Source of the DNA: Alistipes timonensis JC136
Lineage (GTDB): Bacteria; Bacteroidota; Bacteroidia; Bacteroidales; Rikenellaceae
Length of the DNA stretch: 64,000 nt
Assembly: GCF_900107675.1 (NCBI RefSeq)
Contig: NZ_FNRI01000005.1
Coordinates: 306,591 to 370,590 of the forward strand
Direction: 5' to 3'
Below are positions 1-9,150 of the stretch, one piece after another (the first letter of the stretch is position 1; each line of letters opens with the position of its first letter). The notes under the pieces are model-generated. The model was given only the letters and a program-made list of their open reading frames with translations, made no database searches and was not told where the DNA came from. The translations under genes were made by a program, and so were the position numbers.

Positions 1-2778
1 AAAGGGCGGCTTCTGTTTTGACTCAGTATTAAGTCCCATGTCGCGCAGACCGGTCGCCGGAAAGAAAATCTCGGGACCGCCGTCGGTCTCGTTCAGGAAA
101 AGCTTCCAACCGATCCGATACTTGTTTTCTGGATCGAAAACATTTTCGATTTTATAGGGCGAATTAATCTCAGAGAACTTAGTCGATCCGGCCTTGGGCC
201 CGAATGCCGCAAAAGCATTGGGTGCAGGAATATGATAGCCGGCAGGGCACGGATCGTAAATGGTTTTCGTAACCGTAAATCCATTCGGAGCCGCAGCCGT
301 CCCCGACGTAGAAATCTGATCGAGCTGCGAATTCCAATAGTTCATAATCGTTTTAAGACCGTTGGGCGTCCTACCCTCGCCGCTGTGCCAGTGACGTCGG
401 AAATAAGATTCCTCCCCTTCCTCTGACTTCATATTGTGTTTAAAGAAGATATAAGGCCCCTTAATCGCTTCGCCGATCGTCGCTCCGATCGGTTCTCCGA
501 GGTCATTCATGTTATCCTGCTGCCGGAACTTATACTTCTCATAATCGACGTAATAAGGCTTGTCGATCATATTGAACTGCGTGTCGCTGCTCCCGTCCGC
601 CGCATCCCGAACCTCCTTGTTATAGATGCCCGGAAGCATGGGCTCCTTGCGGCCCCACTGGTAGTAAGTGTTGTCGCCCGCCATCGACGCAACGATCTCC
701 GGCTGGGTGAATTCCCCTTCGACATCGACGTTTTTCGTCGTATTCTTCCCGTCGGGAAGCGTAAAGACGAAGCGGACGCGGAACTTGCGGGCGTCGTTGC
801 CCTTGCGCGGCTCGCAGAAGCCCAGGTTGCAGGGTGCAAAGGCGACGCTCGTCGGTCCGTCGACATTTGGTTTGGATGTCGTCGCCGTCAGGTCCTTCGT
901 CCCGTCCCAGATGTAATGGGTGGCCCAGATATGCCAGCTCCAAAGGATGGTTCCCGAGGCGTCGCGCACGGCGACAACGGCATTTCCCTGCGTCAGCCGC
1001 TCCTCGGCAACCCGGAAGCGGACCATCTCGTTCTCGTATTTCACATCGGTCACCAGTCCGGGAGCGTCCTGCCACACGAGCACGGCATCGGCCACACCCT
1101 CAATCTTGGGACCCGAAATCGGCTGGTCGTTATGATCGACGAAATGGGTCAGGATAAAAGCCTTTACTTTTTCGGGAATGTCCTCCTCAGAACCCGTATA
1201 CTTATAGGATTTCTCCCCTGCCGTGCGGGCGTTGCCGTAGACCGTCGGCAGGCTATAGTAGCCGGGGCTGTGCACGAGGTAGCAGTTCGCGGTCTCGCCG
1301 CCTTTCGACAGATCGTAGGGATCGGATTCCGATCCGAGATGTTCCGCAAGCTGCTCTTTCGAGAAAGAGGCCCGCTGCGCCGTAAAGGAGGACTGCGGGT
1401 CCAGCTTCAGCCGTCCCGCGACCTTCGCTGCGGGATCGGCCCCATCCGACGGCGCCTTGTCGGGCACCCACCCGCCCTGGGTCCAGGTCTTGCCGTCGTC
1501 GGTGGAATACTGCACGACGTAAGGCAGCGCGACGGTGGCCTCCGGATGGTCTTTTTGCACCACGCGGGCATAGGCCGCAAGCTGCACGCCGGAGAGATAG
1601 CCGTTGATATGCACCTCAGGTTCGGAGGTTTCGATTTTAACGGTGGGTTCGATGACGATTCCCGTCGATGAAATCGAATAGGAAACCCGGCGTCCCGCGG
1701 GCCACTTCTTACCCCCGAGCGAAGCGGTCAGCGTGCGCTCCTTGCCGGTCAGGTCGTCGGTGAAAAAGACTTTCAGCGCAGCTTCGTCGGGCAACGTCTG
1801 CGGAAGCATCAGCAGGGTCAGTTTCCCGTCCACGAGAGGGGTTCCGGGCTTGGCATAGGCATTATCAGCGTTCTCGTCCGACTGATCCGGCAGTTCGACC
1901 GTGTTTACCACGGTGAACGTGCCCTTATCGCTGTGTCCGGACCAACTGCCGCTGCCGATAACGTGCGTTCCGGTGCGCCAGACGCCCGAGAACTCGACTT
2001 TCGTCACCGTGCCGCCGAGCATCGCATCGCCGGTTTTGACGGTGACGGAGGTCAGCACATGGCCGAACTTCAACTCCACGGGAGCGCTCCCGCTGCCTGC
2101 ACAATCGGCCGTTGCGGCCATGATGTCGAGCTGGTCCTCCGTCTTTAAGGGAACGGTATAGGTGATGCGGGGCAGGCCGCCGTCGGCCTGCTGCACCTGC
2201 CGGAGAGCTCCTTTGAGCCGCTCGTCGGACGAATGGGGCGCATAGGCGAAAAACCGCAGGCGTCCCGAACCGGGACGGTAGAGTTTCTTCCCGTCCCACG
2301 AGCCCGAAGCGGTGCGGACCATCTCGATGTCGTGGGCGAAATTGGTGGTCAGGCCGTCGGTCGCCCCGTCCGCGGGAAAACTCCCCGTATAACAGATGCC
2401 CGAGAGGCCGAACGAATCGTGAAACTCGCCCTCCGAACCGATCTGCACCCCGCGGGTCGCGGCGTCGCTCCCGCTCTGCGTCTCTTCGGAGACGACAGGC
2501 TCCGACACCTCCGTCACGAGGTAAAGCGGCTGCATGCCGTCGGGACACGCCAGTTCATCGACGACGATCGTCTCCGCACGGGCCGGGCGGACGGGCGTAC
2601 CGTCGACCCAGGTGTCGGGAACGCCGACGCCGAACGTCATGGGTGCGTTCGGATCGGGAAGCTGCCCGTCGAGCGCATCTTGCGTACACGACGTCGCCGC
2701 CCATGCCGCGCAGGACACGAGGACCCCGCACACCATGCGGGAAACAAAACGGCGACCGTGTGAATGTCGTATTTGCAT
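1..2778 (-). CDS. Large fimbrillin-like lipoprotein with FISUMP-like C-terminal part (3' end cut by window edge)
   Basis: The minus-strand frame is open from an ATG at 2778 to base 1 without a stop, giving at least 926 codons; the C-terminus lies outside the window. The N-terminus is a lipoprotein signal with a lipobox ending AATSC at about residue 31, so the product is probably exported and surface anchored. The first half looks like the Mfa/fimbrillin class of Bacteroidales (a low-complexity start followed by beta-rich sequence containing FAYAPHS and LPQTLPDEA). The last 200 residues carry motifs seen in FISUMP-type domains: YQWGRKEPM, YDPCPAGYHIP at about residues 840-850, and FFPATGLRD near the edge. 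It is the last visible gene of the pilus operon, 113 bp after the preceding fimbrillin gene. It may be a tip or accessory pilin; that role is inferred from position and size. Confidence 0.8.
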   Translation of the reverse strand, partial: MQIRHSHGRRFVSRMVCGVLVSCAAWAATSCTQDALDGQLPDPNAPMTFGVGVPDTWVDGTPVRPARAETIVVDELACPDGMQPLYLVTEVSEPVVSEETQSGSDAATRGVQIGSEGEFHDSFGLSGICYTGSFPADGATDGLTTNFAHDIEMVRTASGSWDGKKLYRPGSGRLRFFAYAPHSSDERLKGALRQVQQADGGLPRITYTVPLKTEDQLDIMAATADCAGSGSAPVELKFGHVLTSVTVKTGDAMLGGTVTKVEFSGVWRTGTHVIGSGSWSGHSDKGTFTVVNTVELPDQSDENADNAYAKPGTPLVDGKLTLLMLPQTLPDEAALKVFFTDDLTGKERTLTASLGGKKWPAGRRVSYSISSTGIVIEPTVKIETSEPEVHINGYLSGVQLAAYARVVQKDHPEATVALPYVVQYSTDDGKTWTQGGWVPDKAPSDGADPAAKVAGRLKLDPQSSFTAQRASFSKEQLAEHLGSESDPYDLSKGGETANCYLVHSPGYYSLPTVYGNARTAGEKSYKYTGSEEDIPEKVKAFILTHFVDHNDQPISGPKIEGVADAVLVWQDAPGLVTDVKYENEMVRFRVAEERLTQGNAVVAVRDASGTILWSWHIWATHYIWDGTKDLTATTSKPNVDGPTSVAFAPCNLGFCEPRKGNDARKFRVRFVFTLPDGKNTTKNVDVEGEFTQPEIVASMAGDNTYYQWGRKEPMLPGIYNKEVRDAADGSSDTQFNMIDKPYYVDYEKYKFRQQDNMNDLGEPIGATIGEAIKGPYIFFKHNMKSEEGEESYFRRHWHSGEGRTPNGLKTIMNYWNSQLDQISTSGTAAAPNGFTVTKTIYDPCPAGYHIPAPNAFAAFGPKAGSTKFSEINSPYKIENVFDPENKYRIGWKLFLNETDGGPEIFFPATGLRDMGLNTESKQKPPF

Positions 2779-2855
2779 GATCGGTAAATTCTTCGTTACG
2801 AACTGATTACAACGCCGTCCGGACACCCCCGAAGGAGCGTCCGGCACGGAGCGTC

Positions 2856-2874
2856 GTTCCCGGGGTCCGGGAAC
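2856..2874 (-). terminator. Strong hairpin between the two fimbrillin genes
   Basis: A perfect 8-bp stem (GTTCCCGG / CCGGGAAC) with a 3-nt loop lies 17 bp beyond the stop codon of the upstream fimbrillin gene. No T-run follows on the minus strand, so it may act as an mRNA-end or processing hairpin that lowers expression of the downstream large lipoprotein rather than as a full terminator. Confidence 0.4.
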
Positions 2875-2891
2875 GGCAAATTTCAGCAGAT

Positions 2892-4172
2892 TTACGGCAC
2901 ATTAGGAGTCTCCTCCTTATCCACACCGGCATCAGTCCACTCTTCCAAGGTTACTTTGAACGAAATCGGATCGTCCAGCACCGTATCGCCGGTTTCCTTA
3001 TCGTCCGGTCTGTCGGTGATGATATTATCCCCGGAGGGGAACTCGCCGGGAAGAGTCGGAGGATAGATACCCGCACCGCTCTCGGCGCCGCAGAATTCGA
3101 GGTTATAGACGTATTTCTTGCCCGGCAGCCATTTGGTGTCGATGGGCACGCAGGTATAACCGTAAGCCTTTGAATTGTACGTATCGCTGACGGGGAAGAG
3201 CTGGTGATAATGGTATTCACCGTCGGAGATTACGGGATCGTTGCCGGCAGCGCCTTCGACCACGGGATGCTGCGCTCCGGCGTGTTTGATCTCGATACGG
3301 CACAGAAGCAGAATGTAGGCTCCGTTATTGCCGTTCGGCTTGTCCGCCTCCAAGTCCCACTTCTCCAACTCCTGAGGAATGAGCATAAGGCTGGAATTAT
3401 CATTGTCGGCACCGATCAGCGGAACGTATGTGTGCGAAAGCGTAGCTTCCTGGCCATCGGCGTAAGACAGACCGTAATACGTCTTTTCGCCCTTCGCCGC
3501 CCACGACATATAGTTGTTGTCAACAGCATCCTCCGTAAAGGCAAGATTGCCCGTCGGCCTTACGTTGACGATCCACGCACCCTTGATTTTGACCGTTTTC
3601 GAATCGTCGCCGGACGCACCTCCGTTCTTGGCTTTGACGACGATCTGCGTAAAGGCATGATGGAAAGCGAGTTTGACATTCGAACCGCTTACGTTCGGAT
3701 CATTGTGACGGTTGGCCGAAGTATAGGCCACGACAAGGTCCTTGTGCTCCTTGCCGGGATTGTCGACGCCCGATTTCGGCGTACAGCCGAGGAACTGCTG
3801 CGTCTGCGCATTGATCTGCACATGGTCCTTCATCTTATCCTCGGGGAAGATGTCGGCAGGACCGTAGGACCAGAAACGAATGGTCTCCACATCGTTCGGC
3901 CAATAGTAGTTCTTGGCGAATTTGAAATACTCGTTGCCTTCCTCTTTCTTGGCCACGTCGCCGTCGATAAACATTTGCGAATAATCCTTCGCATCGGCGT
4001 AAACCCTGATCTCTTTCAGCGTCGAGGTCGTCGTCTCGGTGGCCCGCGTCACGCGGGTATTGAAGACGATCTCATCGCCCGGATTACTCGCCACCATTTC
4101 ATCTTTCGAACAGGAAACCAACATGAGTGACATCATGCCAGTCAGTCCCAACAATTTCATTTTTGAATTCAT
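2892..4172 (-). CDS. Fimbrillin-family (Mfa-like) lipoprotein, candidate pilin
   Basis: A 426-residue protein with a lipoprotein signal (MSLMLVSCSKDE, acylated Cys at about 21) and the ATRA-type segment after the lipobox (TRVTRATET, residues 39-47) that is typical of Bacteroidales FimA/Mfa1-like pilins. Type V pilins are exported as lipoproteins, trimmed by an Arg-specific protease and assembled by donor-strand exchange; the TRVTRAT stretch offers possible Arg sites, which is inference. The central region has the usual fimbrillin aromatic/Pro beta sequence (YYWPNDVETIRFWSYGP). It lies 51 bp downstream of the DUF5119 gene and precedes the large fimbrillin-like lipoprotein, so it is a candidate major or minor pilin of this operon. 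An internal Met at residue 5 is an alternative start. Confidence 0.85.
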   Translation of the reverse strand: MNSKMKLLGLTGMMSLMLVSCSKDEMVASNPGDEIVFNTRVTRATETTTSTLKEIRVYADAKDYSQMFIDGDVAKKEEGNEYFKFAKNYYWPNDVETIRFWSYGPADIFPEDKMKDHVQINAQTQQFLGCTPKSGVDNPGKEHKDLVVAYTSANRHNDPNVSGSNVKLAFHHAFTQIVVKAKNGGASGDDSKTVKIKGAWIVNVRPTGNLAFTEDAVDNNYMSWAAKGEKTYYGLSYADGQEATLSHTYVPLIGADNDNSSLMLIPQELEKWDLEADKPNGNNGAYILLLCRIEIKHAGAQHPVVEGAAGNDPVISDGEYHYHQLFPVSDTYNSKAYGYTCVPIDTKWLPGKKYVYNLEFCGAESGAGIYPPTLPGEFPSGDNIITDRPDDKETGDTVLDDPISFKVTLEEWTDAGVDKEETPNVP

Positions 4173-4223
4173 GATTGGATAATTTTATATGATTGTCATT
4201 CGTTTCAGAATCGTTCCGCCCGA

Positions 4224-5171
4224 TCAGTTCATATTGATATCGGTCTCGATCACGCTGTCGTCCCAGTCCGAAACCGACGTATCCATGCCGCCCGCCGAAT
4301 CGGGCAGCCGCAGGCCGTCGATCACGATATGCACGTTGTCCGGATCGGCGGCTCCGTGCACCTGATCCGTCACGTCGAAGTGGCTGAACCACTTCTCGGC
4401 CGTGTAAATCGACAAGGTGTGTTTCTCCGTACCGACGGGACAGTGGCCGAACGTCGCGAAGCGGGCCGAAAGCGTCCGGTCGTCGACCCGGGTCAGGTCG
4501 AGCGGTATCGTCACGGCCTCCTCGCCCATCTTCCCGTGGCACGGGCGGTAGGAGCCGGCAAGGCCGGTGATGGCGGCGCCGATATTGGACGTGGAACCGA
4601 GGTTCTCAATATGAAGGAAATCCACCGTATAGACGGCCGTGGCCCGTCCGGGAACGAGCGTCACCGACAGCTCCTCTCCCTCGGGAACGGCCAACCAGTC
4701 CACGGGGCCGTACTGCCCGCACCAAACCGGTTCGGGAGCATGACGCACGGGCTGTTCCTGCGCGTCGCCGGGACGGGGAGGAGCCTGTTCCCCGCCGCGT
4801 CCGATGGGAGCGAGCAACGCACGGGCGGCCGTAGTCACCTCGTAATCGTCGTAACAGGTTCCCCGCTCGACGACGTTCTCCATGTCGCCGTTGTGGAACA
4901 GCATCCGATAGGAACCGGCCTGGACGCGGATGACGCCGCCTTTCGGCGAGCCGAACTCATAACGGTTGCAATGGCTGCCGTCGGGAGTGAACAATTGCAG
5001 CACCATCGTCCGCGGCGCGGCGTCGGGACACTCCGACCAATCGAAATTCACCTTCACCTCCACGACATGGCTGTGGTCATAACACAACTCCTTGTGCTGG
5101 CAGGAGATCAATGCCGCCGGAACGAGCCAAACGAGCCCGGCGCGGCAGAGTTTGTAAATCGTCTTTCTCAT
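4224..5171 (-). CDS. DUF5119-like fimbrial-locus lipoprotein
   Basis: The ATG at 5171 overlaps the stop of the upstream gene by four bases (ATGA), indicating translational coupling, so I prefer it to a longer in-frame start 105 bp upstream that lacks a signal peptide. The 315-residue product starts MRKTIYKLCRAGLVWLV and has a lipobox (AALISC). The segment beginning CYDHSHVVEVKVNFDW resembles DUF5119 proteins, which in Bacteroidales sit beside DUF3575 and fimbrillin genes. It is probably a periplasmic or outer-membrane accessory (anchor or chaperone-like) component of the pilus. Its molecular function is unknown, and the family call is from sequence recognition only. Confidence 0.75.
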   Translation of the reverse strand: MRKTIYKLCRAGLVWLVPAALISCQHKELCYDHSHVVEVKVNFDWSECPDAAPRTMVLQLFTPDGSHCNRYEFGSPKGGVIRVQAGSYRMLFHNGDMENVVERGTCYDDYEVTTAARALLAPIGRGGEQAPPRPGDAQEQPVRHAPEPVWCGQYGPVDWLAVPEGEELSVTLVPGRATAVYTVDFLHIENLGSTSNIGAAITGLAGSYRPCHGKMGEEAVTIPLDLTRVDDRTLSARFATFGHCPVGTEKHTLSIYTAEKWFSHFDVTDQVHGAADPDNVHIVIDGLRLPDSAGGMDTSVSDWDDSVIETDINMN

Positions 5172-6565
5172 CGCGCGCCTCCTTTCCCGCTGCGGCGTTC
5201 GCCGCCCAGAATCCACACCAGAGAGATCTGCGCCCGGGTAGGTCCGAACCAATGCCGGCGCCGGGTAGACTGCCATACATAGCAGCCGTCCATCGGGACA
5301 TATTCCTTGTAACGGCCGCCGAAATAACCGACGCCGATCGAAAAGTCGAGATTGAGACGACGCGCCACCGGAAGCGAATAGCCGTATTCCAGGCCGCCGC
5401 CGTAGCTGAATCCGTCGCTCTGCCAGCCTTTTCCCGAAAACTCGAAATCGTAGGTGAGCATCGTTCCGTAGATGCCGACATGGTGCCCGGTGAAAGGCGT
5501 CGCGCCGAAATAGCGGCGCAGCGTCACCTCACCGCCGTAGCAACGCCAGTAGCGGTGTTTCCGGTCGTTGCTCCACCATGCGTGCATATAGTCCGCTCCC
5601 ACCGACCAGCGGTCGGCAAAACGGAATTCGATTCCGACATTCGGAACGAGAAGCGCATCATACAGCAGATTGGTTTTGAGGGCCACCCACGGCTCCCGCA
5701 TTGCACGTACGGCCGGTTCGGCAGCAGATTCGGCGACAAACGCGGATTCAGGGGCGTTTCCGGATTCGGACGCCAGCACAGAATTCCCTTCCGGCGCATC
5801 TTCCGCCGGAAGCGATGCCGACGCATCGGCATCCACGTCCTCCGTTACGGCATCCTCCGCTGCCGCAGACCGCTCCGACCGACGGCACGAATCCGCAGGA
5901 GCGGCAGCAGGCTGACGCACATTGTCGGAATAGGTTTCAGAGGAACGCTCGTGAGAGGGGGGGGGAAATTGCGGGCCGCCGCTTACGACCGCACGGATGT
6001 CGGCGCGCCGCAGAGCGGGAAAAGCCTCCTTATACAGATGGTTATACGGGATTCCGCCATGGAGCATCCCCAGGCGGCGTTTGCGGCCATCCACTACCCG
6101 ACCGTTGCGGACCACCCAAACGGGCGTATTTTCGAGAATGCGGAGCACCTCCCCGCGGTCCGGAAGATCCGGGCATGCGGAAGCCTCCTCTGCAAGATGC
6201 TGCCAATCCACCCCGCCGCCCCCGGCCTCGAGCAACGAGTCGGGAAGAGCCGCACGATCGGCCAGATAGCGCACCACCCCGCGGGCACGGCTCTCGGAAA
6301 GACGTTCGTTCAGCCGGTCTGCACCTTCGGGTGAGGTCCACCCTTTTACCAAAATGCCGGAAACTCGGCCGTCGGCTGCGGCACACAAGGATTGCAGCCG
6401 ATCCGCAAGGCTGTCGAGCCTGTACAGTTCGGAATCGGAAGTGACGGACGAAAAACCGGGAGCAAAATAGACCGACATGCACAAAGTATCCCTGCGCATC
6501 TCCTGCGCAGAAACCGTTTGGACAGCTATCGCTAATATCCCTATCAAACTATATACAACCCACAT
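5168..6565 (-). CDS. OmpA-like / DUF3575 outer-membrane protein of the pilus locus
   Basis: A 465-residue protein with a signal peptide (cleavage after VSA, about residue 20). Residues about 30-130 resemble an OmpA-type peptidoglycan-associated fold (ILVKGWTSPEGADRLNERLSESRA: the G-x-TSPEG and N-x-x-LSESRA pattern). A Pro/Ala/Glu/Ser-rich linker spans about 198-290. The C-terminal about 170 residues form a DUF3575 beta-barrel-like part (WVALKTNLLYDALLVPN, then aromatic-rich strands to the C-terminus). DUF3575 proteins are regularly found at fimbrillin loci and are thought to sit in the outer membrane. It is the first gene of the operon. Codons 201-203 (PPP) lie in an uninterrupted run of nine C on the coding strand; a one-base slip there would frameshift the gene before the barrel domain. 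Confidence 0.82.
   Translation of the reverse strand: MWVVYSLIGILAIAVQTVSAQEMRRDTLCMSVYFAPGFSSVTSDSELYRLDSLADRLQSLCAAADGRVSGILVKGWTSPEGADRLNERLSESRARGVVRYLADRAALPDSLLEAGGGGVDWQHLAEEASACPDLPDRGEVLRILENTPVWVVRNGRVVDGRKRRLGMLHGGIPYNHLYKEAFPALRRADIRAVVSGGPQFPPPSHERSSETYSDNVRQPAAAPADSCRRSERSAAAEDAVTEDVDADASASLPAEDAPEGNSVLASESGNAPESAFVAESAAEPAVRAMREPWVALKTNLLYDALLVPNVGIEFRFADRWSVGADYMHAWWSNDRKHRYWRCYGGEVTLRRYFGATPFTGHHVGIYGTMLTYDFEFSGKGWQSDGFSYGGGLEYGYSLPVARRLNLDFSIGVGYFGGRYKEYVPMDGCYVWQSTRRRHWFGPTRAQISLVWILGGERRSGKGGAR
5957..5965 (-). repeat. C9/G9 homopolymer inside the DUF3575 gene
   Basis: Nine consecutive G on the plus strand (C on the coding strand) encode Pro201-203. The flank on the G-strand is aga-G9-aaat. 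The gene is in frame as sequenced. Confidence 0.95.
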
Positions 6566-6641
6566 AGCTTTCTTTGTGAAAAAGCATGCACATAATATTG
6601 ACCGCCCCCGAAAGCCGTACGAATTACGGTCATACCGCTAA

Positions 6642-6650
6642 GGGGGGGGG
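6642..6650. repeat. G9 homopolymer upstream of the pilus operon
   Basis: Nine consecutive G in noncoding sequence, flanked taa-G9-aaag. Its position 77 bp before the first pilus gene would let tract-length changes alter promoter spacing or leader structure; that effect is inference. Confidence 0.95.
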
Positions 6651-6781
6651 AAAGGCGATTTAGTACATATTTACCAAATTCGGAGACAATTTTACGAACT
6701 TTTTTCCAATTTCACACAATACGGACGAATAAGTATATCCAAAAAGCGGATATGTCAAATACGATTTTTCCGTCCCGAAAA

Positions 6782-6815
6782 GAGAATACCGCCCCGGATT
6801 GCGGAGCGGTATCTC
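6782..6815 (-). terminator. Hairpin after the GH3 gene (end of the glucan PUL)
   Basis: An imperfect stem (gagaataccgc / gcggtatctc arms) lies about 23 bp past the GH3 stop, followed on the minus strand by a short T-run (TCTTTTC). It plausibly ends the PUL transcript. Confidence 0.5.
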
Positions 6816-6837
6816 AAAAAACATAACGATTACGGGA

Positions 6838-9072
6838 TCACTTCAACTCGAAGGCCGCCGTGCCGCGGATATCGTCCGACGCGGCGCCCACATAGGCCGT
6901 GAACGCGCCCGGTTCGGCAATCCACGCCCCTTTAGCGTCATCATAGTATTGCAGCATATCGGGCGTGATTTCGAAAGTAACCGTCTGCGTTTCTCCGGGG
7001 TTCAGCGAAACTTTCTGAAATCCTTTCAGCTCCTTCACCGGACGCGGCAACGACGACTCTTCATCGCCGATATACAACTGCACCACCTCGGCGCCCGGAC
7101 GCGTCCCCGTGTTGGTCACATCGGCCGAAACCCGGATGCGGCCGTTCGCCGCAAGCGTCGTGCGGTCGGCTTTCACACCGGCAATGTCGAACGTCGTGTA
7201 GCTCAGGCCGTGACCGAAAGCGAACAGCGGTTTGAGCTGCTCCTTGTCGTGCCAGCGGTAGCCCACGAAGATACCCTCGTTGTAGGCAACCTTGTCCGTA
7301 CCGGGGTATTCGCCCAGTGCATGCGCGCTGTTGTCCTCCAGCCGCACGGGGAACGTAAAGGGCAGTTTGCCCGAGGGATTCACAGCCCCGAACACCACGT
7401 CGGCCAGCGCATTGCCGGCCTCGGAACCCGAGAACCACGCCTCCAGAACGGCCGGAACGCGGTCGATCCACGGCATCGCCACGGCGTTGCCCGAGACCAT
7501 CACCACGGCCAGGTTGGGATTGGCTTCGGCCAGCGCTTCGATCACCCGGTCCTGCGCATAGGGCAGACCGTATTGCAGGCGGTCGGCGCCCTCGCAGTCC
7601 TGATGGTCGCTCTTGTTGAGTCCGCCGACGAAGATCACGGCATCGGCCTTGCGCGCCGCGGCAACGGCATCGGCGATGAGCTGGGCCTCGGAACGTTTTT
7701 CAGAGAGGTCCTGCCCGGTCTTCACGCCGTTGTAGTTGCCCGTCACGTCGCCGACATAACCGCGTTCGTAGATCACCTCGGCCCTATCACCCACGGCGGC
7801 ACGGATGCCCTCCAGCGGCGTATATTCATGCCGGACTTTGAGCGACGAGGAACCGCCGCCCACGGTCATCATCTTCACGGCGTTCTCCCCCACGACGGCA
7901 ATCGTCTTCGTTTTCCCCAGGTCGATCGGCAGTACCCCGCCGTCGTTTTTCAGCAACACCATGCCCTCGCCCGCAATGCGGCGCGCAGCGGCAAGATGCT
8001 CGGGAGAGTTGAGCGATCCGAAAGGCTTCTGCGTATTCATCGCCGTGCGGAAAATCAGGCGCAGCACCCGGCGCGCCTTGTCGTCGAGCGTCGCCGTCGA
8101 TGCCTCGCCTTTGCGCAGCATGTCGAGATAGGGAGCGGCCAGATAGTAATTGTCATAGGCGTTGCTGGCTCCCCAGCTCAGGCCGTCGGTCCACGAACCG
8201 AACTCCATGTCGAGACCGTTCTCTGCGGCCTGCTTCGTGTCGTGAACGCCGCCCCAATCGGAGACGACCACCCCGTCGAACGCCCAGTCGCGTTTGAGAA
8301 TGTCGTTCAGCAGGTATTGGTTGTGGCAGCAATGCTGGCCCTTATATTTATTATAGGAGCCCATGATCGCCCAGGCCCCGCCCTCGCGGACGGCCGCTTT
8401 GAAGGCCGGCAGGTAAATCTCGTACAGGGCCCGGTCGTCGACCTCGACGTCGATGCCGTGGCGGTGCTCCTCCTGGTTGTTCAGCGCATAGTGCTTCACG
8501 CAGGCGGCCACGCCGTTCTTCTGCACCCCCTGAACATAGGGAACCACCATCCGCGCGGAAAGGAAGGGGTCTTCGCCCATATACTCGAAATTACGGCCGT
8601 TCAGCGGCGTGCGGTAGATGTTCACGCCCGGGCCCAGCAGGATGTCCTTCTCGCGGTAGCGGGCCTCCTCGCCGATGGATTTGCCGTAGAGGGCCGACAT
8701 CTCGGGATTCCACGTCGCGGCGAGGCACGTCAGGGCCGGGAAAGCCGTGCAGGAATCGTTCGTCCAGCCGGCCTGCTCCCACTCGTCCCACAGAACCTCG
8801 GGACGAATGCCGTGAGGGCCGTCGGTGCACCACACCTCGGGGATGCCCAGACGGGGAACGCCCGCCGAGGAGAATTTCGACTGCGCATGCAGGATGGCGA
8901 CCTTCTCTTCGAGGGTCATCCGCGAAAGTGCGTCCTCGACGCGTTTTTCAATCGGCTGCGACTCGTCGAGGTAGACCGCAACGTCGCTCCGGGGCTGCTG
9001 CCCGCCGCCGCAGGCAACTGCCGCAAAGGTGCACAGCCCGGCGAGGGTCTTTATCAGGATATTGTTTGGCAT
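6838..9072 (-). CDS. Glycoside hydrolase family 3 beta-glucosidase
   Basis: The start at 9072 gives a 744-residue lipoprotein (MPNNILIKTLAGLCTFAAVAC, lipobox AVAC); 23 extra in-frame codons upstream lack signal character. The layout is the standard GH3 order: N-terminal TIM-barrel (KHYALNNQEEHR substrate-binding motif; catalytic Asp272 in VVVSDWGG), alpha/beta sandwich with LLKNDGGVLPI, and a C-terminal fibronectin-III-like domain (GTRPGAEVVQLYIGD). Length is normal for the family. It closes the PUL 78 bp after the glycan-binding lipoprotein. In the context of GH30, SusC and SusD, the expected role is removal of glucose from beta-1,6-gluco-oligosaccharides in the periplasm or at the outer membrane. 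The exact linkage preference is inferred from the locus, not from GH3 motifs. Confidence 0.92.
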   Translation of the reverse strand: MPNNILIKTLAGLCTFAAVACGGGQQPRSDVAVYLDESQPIEKRVEDALSRMTLEEKVAILHAQSKFSSAGVPRLGIPEVWCTDGPHGIRPEVLWDEWEQAGWTNDSCTAFPALTCLAATWNPEMSALYGKSIGEEARYREKDILLGPGVNIYRTPLNGRNFEYMGEDPFLSARMVVPYVQGVQKNGVAACVKHYALNNQEEHRHGIDVEVDDRALYEIYLPAFKAAVREGGAWAIMGSYNKYKGQHCCHNQYLLNDILKRDWAFDGVVVSDWGGVHDTKQAAENGLDMEFGSWTDGLSWGASNAYDNYYLAAPYLDMLRKGEASTATLDDKARRVLRLIFRTAMNTQKPFGSLNSPEHLAAARRIAGEGMVLLKNDGGVLPIDLGKTKTIAVVGENAVKMMTVGGGSSSLKVRHEYTPLEGIRAAVGDRAEVIYERGYVGDVTGNYNGVKTGQDLSEKRSEAQLIADAVAAARKADAVIFVGGLNKSDHQDCEGADRLQYGLPYAQDRVIEALAEANPNLAVVMVSGNAVAMPWIDRVPAVLEAWFSGSEAGNALADVVFGAVNPSGKLPFTFPVRLEDNSAHALGEYPGTDKVAYNEGIFVGYRWHDKEQLKPLFAFGHGLSYTTFDIAGVKADRTTLAANGRIRVSADVTNTGTRPGAEVVQLYIGDEESSLPRPVKELKGFQKVSLNPGETQTVTFEITPDMLQYYDDAKGAWIAEPGAFTAYVGAASDDIRGTAAFELK

Positions 9073-9150
9073 TGGAATAAAAAAATTTGTTTGGTTTGCA
9101 CGCGGAGTGCGCAGTCCGAGGGCTGCGCACTTCGCATACAAAGGTAATGA

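Larger units (their letters stand above)
6566..6837. promoter_or_regulatory. Upstream region of the pilus operon with G9 tract and inverted repeats
   Basis: This AT-rich 272-bp gap holds the pilus-operon promoter region and the 3' flank of the GH3 gene. It contains a G9 tract at 6642-6650 (77 bp upstream of the DUF3575 ATG), an inverted repeat CCGTA-N5-TACGG at 6615-6629 nested in TGACCG/CGGTCA arms (6598-6632), and a second inverted repeat ATATCC-N7-GGATAT at 6735-6753. I could not find a convincing TAnnTTTG box on the minus strand, so the exact promoter is unplaced. Confidence 0.5.

Noticed and set aside
6566..6837. Invertible promoter (recombinase-type) upstream of the pilus operon
   Set aside because: The inverted repeats seen are only 5-6 bp and a few bases apart; no paired long repeats flank a promoter and no invertase gene is in the window.
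6799..9147. Long plus-strand open frame (782 codons) opposite the GH3 gene
   Set aside because: It is a mirror of a well-supported GH3 gene; high GC and codon bias create long antisense frames. No domain, signal peptide or start context.
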